Position numbers and translations under genes: made by a program | The notes under the pieces: model-generated | Told to the model about the DNA's origin: nothing | Databases searched by the model: none | What the model saw: only the letters and a program-made list of their open reading frames with translations | Shown here: one piece after another, positions 23,271 to 34,539 of the stretch | Layout: the number at the start of each line of letters is the position of its first letter | Position numbering within the stretch: the stretch's first letter is position 1 | Source: Parastagonospora avenae f. sp. tritici 18332-5 | Taxonomy: Eukaryota > Ascomycota > Dothideomycetes > Pleosporales > Phaeosphaeriaceae | Assembly: GCA_022559985.1 (NCBI GenBank) | Contig: JAFJTR010000069.1 | Coordinates: forward strand, 1 to 64,000 | Length of the DNA stretch: 64,000 bases | Reading direction: 5' to 3'

Positions 23271-25682
23271 TCATTCATTTGAACCACCCATACCGCTCGA
23301 TCGTCCAAGTGAAGCTTTCTTCCATGCATTGCCATCCGCTTCTACGAATTCATCATCACCATCATCATCGTTACTGATGAAAAGAGCAGGACTACTACGC
23401 TTCCTCTTCCTTTTCGCATCGTCGGGCCATCCTAACTCGTCACTGCCGTAGTCCACAACGGTTGGCCGAGGTGGGCGTGGTGTAGCTCCGATATCTGGTG
23501 TGCGCTCAACAGTCTGTTTGATGGGCTCAAGCAACACAATCTCCTCGTCACTGCTCAGATGGATAACTTCGGAGCGGCCAAGGGATCCAGGGTCCTGATT
23601 CTGCGGGGCGAAGATCTCCTCTTTAAGCTTTTCTTCTGGACGAGCCGCCTTTTCTTCGTCACTTGAGATGCTCACTACTGACACACCCCTGCGAAGAATG
23701 AATCGCTGATCCAGGTTGGCCTCCACCACTGCCGACTCCCGTTTTTCGGCTTGCAGTGGGGTGCCTTCTTCCTCATCTACCATCCTGTTCGTTGGATCGC
23801 GCAATGCTTCTCCGGTTACGTCAGCCGGGTCTGGGGTCGCTTTCTTATTGCTAGTCGCCTCTGGCTGGTGCAGTTCATCAGCACTGATCTCCATGTCTGG
23901 TAGTCCCACTGCATCAGAAGGTAGTGCATTTGGAGACACTGCTGACGGCAAGACAGGTCGAACGGGTGAGGAAGCAGAGAAGCTGTCGCGAGAGTGCGCC
24001 CTTGACAATGCGGAGACGTAAGTTTTGTTGCTGCTCTCGAGGCTTAACTCTTCATGTCCGGTAACTTCCTGAGCTGTATCGTCACAGGTAAGCGGGGCTT
24101 TTTGTCCTGTGTGTGAGTGCGACTCGACCGGGTCCGCGGGTGGAGTTTCGTCTATTAGCTGGCTTAGTCCCTTAGCGTTTTCATTAGGTTGCAGATTAGA
24201 AAAATTGGAAATGGGAGTCGCTGTTCCTCTTTCCTCTGAGTACCGATGATTACGAGCCGCCTCTTCACACTCTGTAACAGGTGCAGTCTTCGTATTAGCG
24301 ATGAGGATGTCTGGGTCAATTCGTAGCTTCACGACTAAAGACTGCATTTGTGTGTGAGTTGAAAATCCTCTTCATATGCGTGCCGGGGAACTGGTTACCT
24401 GGTGTACTCCTTTCTGCAGTTCGTTTGCTAGGTGATTGTCGTTTGAGCGAACGTCCTCGTCCTTCGTATCTCCAGTGCTTGTCTTTCTAAGACGGTTGCA
24501 TGCAGCTCCGAGCCCTGGTACCATGCTCTCATGTTTCCAAGGCGCAGATATCTTTCCGATTAGTCCTGCATGTTCAGCAAGCATGAAGTAGTAGAAGACC
24601 AAGTATCGTATTTTGCTGCCTCGACTTCTCAATTCTTGGTCGAGCCGCATGATGGAATCGAAAGGCTCCACCAGGTCTATCCCAGTGAGGTCTTCGAACT
24701 TCCAACGTAACAGATGCCCGTCAGAATCCTGAGCAAGAATTCTTGTGTCTCCCTTCACGCCCTGAGTGAGGAAGACGTTTACTGCACACCCACCATAGGT
24801 GCCGAATTCCAACATGATAGGGCAGTAATCTGGTATGAGGTTTTGTCGGCTGAAAGTAACTGCTGTTGATGGAATCGCGTCGAGGAGTGGAGCATGGTCT
24901 CCGAGCGCGGCTATGAGTTTGGCCAAATGAGAGCCTGGCTCAACTGGGATCGCGCTTTCGAGTGAGTACACGACTCCTCCCTTACACGAAGTGTTGCTGG
25001 TTCCATAGTTGATTTCATATTCAGTTCTGGCTTCGTCTTTCGCGTTGTGGCTGACTATTTGTGGTCGCACGCGCCTTCTCATGCGTCGGATTTGAACGGC
25101 CTCAGTATCGGGGTTTTGCGCGTTCTGCCATCGCTGGTAGCTTGCGCTATCATCGATGCACTCGAGGGCCAGTAACAAGCTGTTCTCGAACTTGCTCCAC
25201 TTGATTGCCGTCTCCGTCAGACTGTTGACCAGTGAATAGTACAACACCAAAGCACACAGCATGTCGCGAACGTGCGTAGCCTTGTCCTGGGAGTCAAAAT
25301 GCAGAAAGCAGAATGGGGGAAGTAGTTCCCCAGCTTTGCGTAGTAACGAGGTGGCGGCTCGCTTGAACAGTCGTGGTGTGTCGTCACTCCGTCGTAGCTC
25401 ATCTCGTATGAAGACCGGCGGTTCATGCTCGCCTTTCCATCTCTGAAGAGAATTGGCGTGCACAATGTATGCCCAGGAGGTCGCTCGCGTCGCGTCATTT
25501 TGTTCTCTCTTTCCCAGGCGTAATCGGACTGCTTTTTGCTTGCGTGTAGTGGTGTCTTGGAATTCGAAGGATGAGGGTGGTGGAAACGACTCCAGCACGT
25601 CGAGCAAACCGTCCGATGCTAGTCTTACCCGAAGCTTGTCGACATAGGACTGCCATTGGCGTGGCAGCGGTAGGATCGCCAT
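23271..25682 (-). CDS. array member A: two-domain orphan nuclear-type protein with SIM-like motifs
   Basis: Two exons, 25682-24399 and 24341-23271, give 784 residues. I do not recognise the family. Residues about 15-190 and 255-420 look like two diverged copies of the domain found once in the genes downstream. Copy 1 has LASDGLLD, LVLYYSLV and FENSLLLALECI. Copy 2 has LGDHAPLLDAIP, LVFYYFML and MVPGLGAACNRL. The C-terminal half is disordered, acidic and Ser/Glu-rich. It carries two hydrophobic-acidic stretches, VVSISSDEE and VIHLSSDEE, that resemble SUMO-interaction motifs, and a KRKRKR patch that could import it to the nucleus. The coiled-coil tail of its neighbours is missing. The ATG at 25680-25682 is used; a TATA-like stretch lies about 135 bp upstream. 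Confident as a gene; function unknown. Confidence 0.75.
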
Positions 25683-26204
25683 CTGCTCGGGTGGATTTTC
25701 GCAGGACCGCGGGATGTGAGGTGAGAGAGCGAGGGGCGCGATGAGCACAAGAGGAAGGCGGGATACGCAAAGCTTGGGCGCGCAACACTCACGCTCAATT
25801 GGGCGTTTGACGGCTTATATAAATTATGGATTCATAGGAATCATTCACTACCCATAATTTCCAGTGCGTTCCTGCATGAGCTGCGTGCTTCTGACCATGA
25901 AAGGCCGGGATCGCCGTAATGCTTCTCGACTGGCACCCTTCCTTGGCTTGCGCTCACATATACTACTGCTGTATACTCTTTGATTGCAGAGTTCAACAAC
26001 GGAACGGACAGAACCCTTAATCATAGCTCGGCTAGTGGGTGGTTATTTGACCTCATTTGGCAAGGTGAATGGTTGCGTCACGTGTCTCAAGCGCGCTGAG
26101 CGACGGAGCTCGCAGTGGCATCATTTACAAAAGGCCGAATGAATTGACAATTATATATCGAAGATCCATTCATTCTATCTACCAGCCACCAGTCCACGAC
26201 CTCA
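25683..26204. other. intergenic, promoter of member A
   Basis: No gene. An AT-rich TATATAAAT-type element near 25815-25825 sits upstream of member A. Confidence 0.4.
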
Positions 26205-27521
26205 TCACTGCGTCTGCGCGCTTCCACCACCCGCACCAGGTCCTTCACTCCTCTTCGCCCGTTTTCCCCTCGCGCCCTCAATTTCCATAGCAAAGTCCAA
26301 AAACGACCGCTCTTTGTCCGACAGAGACTCACGCAGTCTCTTTTTTTGGTTGTGGTTTTGCTCTTCTTTCAACTTGATTCCCTTCGATTCTTCTTGCAGG
26401 TCCACGAAGTGCGCCTTGAGCGCTACCATCTTGTTGTATGCCTCTTCCTGCTTGATCATGTTGTGCCTGAGCTCGTCCTTGTGCGCATCTTCCGTCTCGA
26501 GGATTTGGCGATAGGTCTTGAAGAAATCGGTTGGGTCGGCATCGGAGTTGGAGTCGGGAGTGACAGGTGGGGTAGGCTGGGTTTGGTGCTTGGGCATATC
26601 AGTGAGGGTCACAAACAGGGAGTGTACTTGATCAAATACCAAGTTGGAGATGTCTGGCAAAGGCACAGACGTCGTGTGTACAGCGTCCGAGAACATCATC
26701 GACGTCGCCTTGGATGCACTGAGATCTGCCTGGCCGCTCGGTCTCTGCTGAGGGTAGCCGTGCTGCTGGGAGGACTGTAGGGCAGTGGGTATCTCAGGAC
26801 TATCGTCCTCAAAGTCAAACTCGCTGCTCTTGATGTTGATGGGAGGTATGATGTCGTCTTCGGACATGGCACGTGCCGGAACACGATCCAGGTGAGGATA
26901 CGAACTTCTGTGAGTCTTCACAATGTTCTTCTTTTCGTGAGCGGACGGTTCCGCGTTAGGCTGTGGACTGAGGCGTTGGCTGGCAACGCGACCCGCTTCC
27001 TTGTCCAAATTCGCTTTCGCGAGCCTGCATGCCGCAGTGAGGTTCTTGATGAATGGCTCGTCAACTGGCCATACCGACGGAAGATCCACCTTCTTCGCGA
27101 TGAAGTAATATCTCACTACAGCTCTCAGCATCTTCGCAGCCATGCCAGTTTTCTGCCTGAGGCACCGGAATGCTGCGCTAGGTTCACCACTCTGCGTGAC
27201 TTTCGATATACTGGTGTTAGACAGGAAATCTCCGGACTGCGAGAACTGTGCCCAGCGCACGTCGAGTATCGTAGGGATAAGTCCGTTGTACACCATGATT
27301 CCTACTGACAACTTCTTAGCTCCGCCGTTGCTGATCAGACCGAAGTGCATGTGGTATGGCACTACAGCAGCGAGCTTCGCGTTGCTGTTCAGAGGTATCA
27401 ATTCAACTTGACTGAGCGGTAGGAAGTCGAGAAGGGCTGCATCATCGCCCATGAGCGCGAGTATGTTGTGGAGAGCGGTATCGTTTGGGTGTGACCCTTG
27501 CCTAGTGGAGTCCAGCATCAT
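26205..27521 (-). CDS. array member B: orphan domain plus coiled-coil protein
   Basis: One exon, 438 residues from the paired ATGs at 27516-27521. The N-terminal domain has MGDDAALLDFLP at about 27-38, VVRYYFIAKK at about 155, and FIKNLTAAC near 180. A Pro/Ser/Gln-rich linker (about 200-330) follows. Then comes a coiled coil with Glu/Lys heptads, LRESLSDKERSFLDF and a KRAKR tail. I do not know this family by name. Lengths, order and motifs match members C to G. The basic tail suggests a nuclear, self-associating protein, which is inference. Unlike C, D, E and F it has no intron within the domain. Confidence 0.75.
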   Translation of the reverse strand: MMLDSTRQGSHPNDTALHNILALMGDDAALLDFLPLSQVELIPLNSNAKLAAVVPYHMHFGLISNGGAKKLSVGIMVYNGLIPTILDVRWAQFSQSGDFLSNTSISKVTQSGEPSAAFRCLRQKTGMAAKMLRAVVRYYFIAKKVDLPSVWPVDEPFIKNLTAACRLAKANLDKEAGRVASQRLSPQPNAEPSAHEKKNIVKTHRSSYPHLDRVPARAMSEDDIIPPINIKSSEFDFEDDSPEIPTALQSSQQHGYPQQRPSGQADLSASKATSMMFSDAVHTTSVPLPDISNLVFDQVHSLFVTLTDMPKHQTQPTPPVTPDSNSDADPTDFFKTYRQILETEDAHKDELRHNMIKQEEAYNKMVALKAHFVDLQEESKGIKLKEEQNHNQKKRLRESLSDKERSFLDFAMEIEGARGKRAKRSEGPGAGGGSAQTQ

Positions 27522-28026
27522 GTCTGAGTCAAGTTGTGTGGCTTCTAGCAAAGCCTGGTTAGTCTTTTGCTACTGATTTAGCCAGGGAGCTATCGATGTG
27601 TACCTTGGACAGAGCTGTGCTTTGCTGCTAGCAATACTCAATGCGTGTGGTAGGAGAAAGAGATGTAGGAGAGTACGTTGCGGGCTGCCGTCGATTTTGT
27701 TCTAAGAGCCGTGCCGCTGGTCTAATTTTTAGACAGGTAAAGGTAAATACTGGCCACAAGCTCCGCCGACGCGTGTCAATCGAGTGAGGTGAGAGAAATT
27801 CCTAGACAATGTTTATACATAGTATCAACATATCACGGGCGGTGAGCATTAAGGATCTTGTGATGATGTATCAGATGCAGATTGCGCTCGCCATAGATGC
27901 TGTTCTTTTGGAGCTCCTGGTCTCCTGATATCCTCCCCAAACCCTGGCCTGGCGGTCTTATTCAAAGAAGTCGGGATAGCCTGCAGTGTCTTACGCAGGT
28001 ATGGCGGAACACACAGAAACAGATCC
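27522..28026. other. intergenic in array
   Basis: 500 bp between members B and C; no gene seen. Confidence 0.5.
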
Positions 28027-29457
28027 CTACAACTCGTCCGGGCTGTCCTCGCGCTTGCGCTTCTTGCTCAAACGCTGCTGAGCAGCAACGAAACTGAGCA
28101 GCTGGTCAACAGTAAAGCCATTGCGCTTGTCTTCCATCTCCTTCTCAAGTACTTCCTTCCTCGCAACCTTGGCCTCCTGTTGCTGAAGCAAAGTTCCAAT
28201 CCGCTTATATTTCTCCGCTTTCACTTGTTCGTAACTAAGTGTCATGAAGTCTGACTCTGTTTTCTGCTTAACGTGCAACTTTTCGAGCATCCTCTTCTTT
28301 TGCTCATAATATTTGTTGCGTAGGCCAATATTGATGTAATTACCCAAATTTGTGAGCTGCAATCCGAAGTCTTGTTCTAGTGCTGCAACTTTGTCGTTCA
28401 CGTTGTTTAGATCGCCGTCGAGTTTGTCACTCTCCTCACGTAGCTTGTGGTACTCCGACACATCACGCAGGAAAGCTCCAGTCTCTGGATCCAGCAGTGT
28501 AGGTGTTGATGGCCTCGCATTCGTGATTGAAGTCATAGATTGCACAGGCGGTAGAGCGAGAGTCATAGACTGGCGAGCCCGGAGACGAGGATCCGGAGTT
28601 GGAGTCTGGGGAATCTGTTGTGCACGTGCTGAGACGGCGACGCTCGGAGAATCGTTTGAGCTCTCAACAATTGGAGCCTCAACGCCATTCGGAGCTTCTG
28701 GATTGACAGGGCTTCCAGGTGCTTGTGAGCCTCGACGAAGTGGGCCAAACATCTGATTTCTCGGACCGCGTTGCTCGGATTTGCGCATCACTGGTCGAGC
28801 CACTACCACTGTCGGAGGGCTGCTGTCTGCATCAGAGGATGAGAACGGGCTACTCGGCATCTTCCCAGCGCCATCTCGGTACCTTCGACACACTTTCGAC
28901 AGGGCTTTAATGAAGCGCGGCGTGAAGCTGAAGTTGCGCGGAAGCTCGAAGCCCTTGATGATGAAGCAGGTCTGTAGTGGGTTAGTAAATCATGTGTAGG
29001 GTGCGTAGGAAACAAAGAAACTCACCTTAATAACGACTGCGAGGGCTTGGACATCATAGTCCTTGAGAACCTTGAACTCGTCGAGCAGCTCGGCCTTGTT
29101 GAGCACATCAGCCACGCTGTACGGCTTGTATAGGTTGAATTCAGTGCGAAAACCGAAGATCTTAACTTCCGGCAAGCCGGAGCACTTGCGGTTGGTCGAA
29201 GCGATGAAGGCCTGCAGCGTCCGCTTCGCACCTCCGTCGATGATAGTACCAATCTTAATCGCTTCTTCTGCGTAGCCCTCCATCTCTGGGCTTTTGAGAG
29301 CCGACAAATCTACCGCTTGTATGGGGATCTCATTGAGAAGCTTAGAGTCGCTACCCAGATTCTGTTTGAGGAGGTCGAGAGCCGATTGCTGCACATTTTT
29401 GCTGCGCGCAGGGCACCCGTTGGTAGTTGCGGAGCTCTTGCAGTTCGTTGAATCCAT
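28027..29457 (-). CDS. array member C: orphan domain plus coiled-coil protein
   Basis: Two exons, 29457-29026 and 28971-28027, give 458 residues. The 54-nt phase-0 intron falls between AVVIK and TCFIIKG, that is, just at the start of the YYF-like segment. The N-terminal motif is LGSDSKLLNEIP. The closing helix is FIKALSKVCRRY. A long Pro/Ser linker follows. A coiled coil runs from about residue 330 to 430 with repeated Leu/Lys/Glu, and the tail FTVDQLLSF ends in KKRKRED, a likely nuclear localisation signal. The same plan as B, F and G at low sequence identity marks it as part of one expanded family. Function unknown. Confidence 0.78.
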
Positions 29458-29819
29458 GGTCGCTCCTGGGAGGGTGTGTTAGTATGTTATCCAGGAAAAA
29501 TTAGTGCGACGGTCGGGAATCGAAATGCAGGCTGCGTTGTGGGCTATCAAGAAGTGTCGCAAGGTGTGACGCGCTAGGCTGCATTAGGGAATCAACAGGT
29601 GAAGATGTGAGGGTATTCGAATGTTCAGTCAGCATCAATGAGGTGAATGAGCAGCCTCTCATCGCGCATGGCGACGATGGCGATCCTGATTTTCTCATTA
29701 CTATGTAAGGACCACTAAGGTATAGAACTATTCAGTTTTCATGCGCGGTCGCGCGATCATTCATGGCGAGATCGTGAACGTATGCGAATGCATCCACCGT
29801 GGCTGTTGATGCTTATGGT

Positions 29820-30875
29820 CTACTCTTGGCCTCCATCAGTAGCCTCGTCGTCTCCTGTCTCCATCCGCTCTACCATGATCTTCTCTCTGATAGTGTCATG
29901 GACGCAAGTGCAGAGATCGGACGGGGTAAGCGAATCCCTGAGCATGCGGTCGCTCTGACTTCGGATGCTCGCTTGTTCCTTCAACAAGGCATCCTTCTTC
30001 TCGAAAAGCGCCTTTTCCTCCTGGTAGAATGCGAGGTTCACTCTTGGATTACCTTCTCGCACGGCTTCGCGCTCAATTCCGTGCCGCTCGCCCAGTTTGC
30101 GCTCCGAAAGTTCGCTTGCGCGCAGACTAGATCAGGCGTCGGTTTTTTCTGGAAAAGCGAATGTCAACCACTTACTGGTGTGATAACCGTGAGCGGTGTG
30201 GGAGATCTTGACGGTGCAACGCTTGTCTGGCTGCGCGAAGAGACGTCCACTTCTCTATCGCCTGCTGCAGCGTCGATGGCAAAAGCTTGAGCGTGCTCAT
30301 GGTTCTTCGTCTCTGCGGCGCGTTTGTAGCAGAAACCGACAGTGCGTAGGTCCGTGAGGAAGCTTTTCGGTAAGACAGCGTCTGCAGGAAACGACGACGC
30401 GCCAAGAAGCATGAAGAGACACTGCATGAGTCAGCTATGATACATTCGTTTCAATTCGCGTTGCACTTACATGTGTTAGAGCTCCCAAACAGGTCCCCGT
30501 CGTGCCTTTGATAGCTTCAAACACAGGATGGAGGTCGCAGAAGCTCATGACTTCGTTGAAGGAAAAGAGCTTCCAGCCGCTGTGGGAGGTGAGACGACCG
30601 CGCAGGTGGACCTCGGGAAGATATCTCAGGCGTGCAGAGTCCGATAGGTATGCATAGATGCTGGTTTGGGTGCCGTTTTTCTCTTTGACGGAACCGATCT
30701 GGATTCTGGAGGGAACATAGCCTGTCAAAACATGGTCCGAGTCGACATCGACAACAACACCCTTAGGAAGGTAGTCAAGAAGTTCTGCTGCGTCACCGCC
30801 GAGTCCCACATAAAGTGGCTGCATAATCGTCTGGAGCGGCATGGCCTTACGAGTACGAGTCGGGCTGGACTCCAT
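29820..30875 (-). CDS. array member D: orphan domain plus short coiled coil
   Basis: Exons 30875-30471 and 30421-30176 are clear. The phase-0 junction joins GALTH to CLFMLLG, at about the place used in member C. A third exon (about 30101-29820) is read with Glu/Lys-rich coil sequence, ALFEKKDALLKEQ and LRDSLTPSDL. Its acceptor is weak (GAG), so this junction is uncertain, and a frameshift is the alternative. The predicted size is about 310 residues, smaller than the other members. LGGDAAELLDYLP opens the domain, and FLTDLRTVGFCYKRA closes it. The usual KR-rich tail is reduced to scattered basic residues. Family and function unknown. Confidence 0.6.
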
Positions 30876-31526
30876 CTTAGGAGCTTGCGGAACAGAAACG
30901 ACACGTCCAGTGAAGCTAAAAAATTTCAGTGCTGTTGGTGATCGAGCGTGGGCTGAATTTTGCTGCGCTTGAAATCAGACGTTGTGTTTACGCGTGTTGT
31001 TGTGATAAACGCACGATCACAACAAGCGGGCGCGTCATTCTGGCGCCCGCTCCCAAGGTGAAAGGACAACTGTTCAAGCCATTATCAGCACCCCGTTCCT
31101 TGGTCAAATATAGCTCGCGTAGCACTTGCATCGACTCAGTGACGTGGTGTGCCGTTCGTCTTCGTGGCCCGAAATACATCTTGGACGATGTAACTCAGCA
31201 ACCACAGACTTTCAGCGAGTAGGTTTGAGTGGTTTCTCAATTAACCGAATGGCCTCTTGCGCAAGCGGGGTCGACGAACGAATGACCTGTAGATATCAGC
31301 GTTGATTATATGATAGTGATCTTGTCGGGTACGTTACAATAACAAAGCCATATCAGACCATAAGATTTATCAACTCCAACGGTTATGCCAAACGGCACCC
31401 GAAATATGCTGCAAAATACCCGGCATCATCATATAATACCCATGCAGCTCCATCATCAGCTCTACTAAGCGCTACGGTATTGCTGCACCAACTTCAGCAA
31501 AGCCCAGGATCTTCGCGGCAAGCATT
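30876..31526. other. intergenic in array
   Basis: 650 bp without a recognisable gene, between members D and E. Confidence 0.5.
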
Positions 31527-32566
31527 TCACCAATACAGCCACTGCAGCTCATCTGACGACAACATATCGCGAGCTTTTTGCTTCCTCGACTCACAGTTGA
31601 CTGCCTTCTCATTCAGCGCGTGGAAGGTTTCCAACTCTTGATTTATCCCTCCTTCGAGTGCCTCGATACGCTCTCGCCGAAATTCCAATCTTCGCCGACA
31701 CTGCTCCAGCTCTTGATCCATTTGTAACTCTGCATTGCAGAGTTCGTTGTATTGGGTGATGGCGGAGTATGAATCATTTGTAGTCTGCAGCTGCCTGATA
31801 TCCTCTGTCGGGCTTGCAGTATCATTGCAGGTCACACGCAATGACGACTATCTGACAATGTCCCCGTTGAGCGGCTGGTCACCGGCTCCGTTCTCGACAG
31901 CGTCTCCTTCCATATCCTCAATGCCGCTGTCGCTTCTCCGGGACACTGATCTTGTGATTGTCTCATCCTCCGGTGTCACTGTCCTGAACAGTTCGCAGGA
32001 AACACGGAAGCCCAGCTTGAAGACCAGTGACCGTGGTTCTCGTGATCGCCGAATATCTTTGCAGATGTCCAGCAGAACTCCTTCCTGGGTCTTCGTCATC
32101 GAAAGCATATGGGGTGCGGACACATCTAAGAGCATGAAGTAATATGTCGCCAGCACTATCCGTCTCATCGAATCGGTTGCGAATTTGAATGTCTCGTGCG
32201 GATTGGTTGATTGAAGCGCCTATATCGTACAAGTCAGATCAGCAACCGATGAAGTAAAGTTCAGAGTAAAGGCAGGAGTCTTACTTCCTCGACCATGAAT
32301 ATACCTCCTGGCTCGCCGTCAACGTAGTGAGAGTGGAACAGTAGTGTCAGCGAGGTCCGGCACAGGTGAATCCATAGCCTAGGCTTGTTTATTGCCAGAA
32401 CGTTGTCCTTGTGGTAGCCGAAAAAGATAGCAGTCATCACAGCGCTTGGAATCTCAGCTTGTTCCTCTGTGCTGAGTTTGGTGATTGAAGGAAGCTGATC
32501 AAGGAGGCTGGCATCGTTTCCGAGGCTGTCGCGGAGAGCTCGCAAAGCACGTCTTGCTGGGGCCAT
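31527..32566 (-). CDS. array member E: orphan domain protein with an in-frame TAG before its coil
   Basis: Exon 1 is 32566-32285 and exon 2 starts at 32219, with a 65-nt phase-0 intron. The domain carries LGNDASLLDQLP, VLATYYFMLLDV and VLLDICKDIRRS. In exon 2 the frame meets TAG at 31848-31850 after 217 residues. The same frame then continues with a typical family coil to 31527, ending LSSDELQW. Either a small unusual intron removes the stop (a GTCAGA donor just before it is possible), or the coil has been lost by a nonsense change. No basic tail is present. Family and function unknown. Confidence 0.55.
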
Positions 32567-33047
32567 GTTCAGACAAAGGATGTGAGAAAATCAGTTTTAC
32601 TGCGGCTATTTGAATGCCATAAAAAGATCATGAAGCGACTGTGGCAAACAATTAGAAGAGAGGTTATATAGATGACTATCGATACAGCGCGAGGTAAAAG
32701 TGACCGGTCGTCGCAGACGAGGAAACGACCAGGAGTTGCAGAGAGAGAGAAAGCGAAGCAAACATCAGCCGTACGATGCATGCCCAGGCTGCAAGGCAAG
32801 TACATTTTTTGGTTCCGTAAAAGCGGTGTGATACAGCATCACTGATACCCTCTCATTCGTCTAACGTTCGAGTGTCTGAGACTCTCCACGGATGGAGACA
32901 CGTGCATGCGCGCTGTTATGTGGGATGACGTCACGCGTCAACGATATCCATGAATGCTCAACACCAGAATTCTGCAGCAGCAACATGAGCTTGCGGCTTC
33001 CACGATGGGAGTCCTGATGATCTTCACACAACAGCGCGAGAGTCCGA
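32567..33047. other. intergenic in array
   Basis: 480 bp between members E and F; no gene seen. Confidence 0.5.
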
Positions 33048-34279
33048 CTAAGCTCGCTTGAGCCTCTTGCTCTCCATCCTCCGACCCGCTTCAAAGCCAA
33101 ACTCCAACTGTTCGTCTCCATTCAACGAGCTCTGAACGTCCTTCTTCTCCGTCTTGATCTTGTCCTTCTCCTCCATCAGTGTTGCCTTGTTATTTTCCGC
33201 CTCCCGAAGACGCTTCTGGAAGCCGACGATTTGAGCAGCAATGTCGGAGCGCTCGCCCTCGGCGTCATTGATACGGTGATCGAGATCTTCTTCTTGGGCC
33301 TGAAGCGCGACGTATTTGTCGACCATGGCCTCTCGCTCCGGGTATTCGAGGCTGTCGGAAACCGCCTGGTAGATGTAGTCTGGCGTGGGAGTGGAAGGGT
33401 AGCGGTCTCGCGGCCGTTGATTGCTGGAGTAGGCTGCTGGACTTCGCGCGTGCTTGCGTGTCTGTCCAATGCTGCTGCTATCTGAAGGAAGGCGTGAATC
33501 GTAGGGATCGTCACGCAGCTCATACGATCTGATCGCCGAAGAGGGAGATCGAAACACGGATGGTTCCCTGCGGAACTCGGCAGATCTGCGCGACGGTGAT
33601 GCTACGTGCGAGACCTCGCGCGACGCCGCTTTCTCGACTGTACCAGCTGTAGCAACTGCTTGAGATACCGCAAGGTTCTTCGCCGCCTGTGCTTGTTCGT
33701 ACACTGCCTTATAAATCTTGCAAGCCCTCACAAGTTCTGATTTGTAGTTCTTGAGTGAGATGGGGGTCTTCAGCTTCTCATCGACTCCGCGCCTCACGAA
33801 GAAATAGGCCGCAACCGCCTAATATATTAGTGGTCTGAAATGTGTCGTTTACTTGATCCGCTTACCGTTATCTGGGACGCGTCACCAGCCAACTTGAATG
33901 GGGCGGAAGCGAGAGCAATCTTCTGGACGTTCTGCGGCCGTATTGGAACATCGCCGTTCTGCGCACCTTTCAGCGTCTGGAACGATATCATCCGAGCCGA
34001 TCCATGAGCTCCTTTGTTGGTGTGGTGAAGACCTCCTAAGAGTGTCCAGTAGATCCACAATTGGTCCTTCTCTTCCATCATGTCGCCATACAGAATTCGC
34101 TCTGGCCCCGCACCTGGCAGTTCGGACTGAACCTGGAAGGTTGCGCGATTATAAGGGAGATACTTGAGAAGCTCTCCGTTCTGTCCAAGCTCCATACGCA
34201 GGTTAGTGAAGGAGCGGTTATCTTTGGGAGCCTGAGGCGCGCCAGCCGGCGCCTGGAGTCGCGGTTGAGAAGCGGACAT
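33048..34279 (-). CDS. array member F: orphan domain plus coiled-coil protein
   Basis: Two exons, 34279-33866 and 33818-33048, give 394 residues. The 47-nt intron is phase 0, before AVAAYFFVRRG, near the position used in C, D and E. The opening motif is LGQNGELLKYLP. YKSELVRACKIY closes the domain. A Ser/Arg/Pro-rich linker follows. A strong coiled coil covers about residues 300-370, with SLNGDEQLEFGFEAG and an SKRLKRA end. This is the cleanest example of the family plan. Likely nuclear and oligomeric by composition; function unknown. Confidence 0.78.
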
Positions 34280-34539
34280 CGTTGTGCGCGCAAAGAAAAG
34301 TCAAGTAGGTTGAGTAGAATTTTAGAAGAGCCTGTCAATGAAAGCTACTGAGACGAAACGTCAAGCCTGCAGAGAGGGGCGCTTAGGCAAGGCGTGTGCG
34401 TCAACAGCCTTTCACAGCGGCCTTGCGCGTCCGCTTTCTCAGCACTCTCGACACACGACACTGTTTAACTTGTGGTGAGTCAGAATTGCGACACCTGCGA
34501 TAGACAGAGCGCGATAATCGTGTTTTGAGCGGCACTGGA

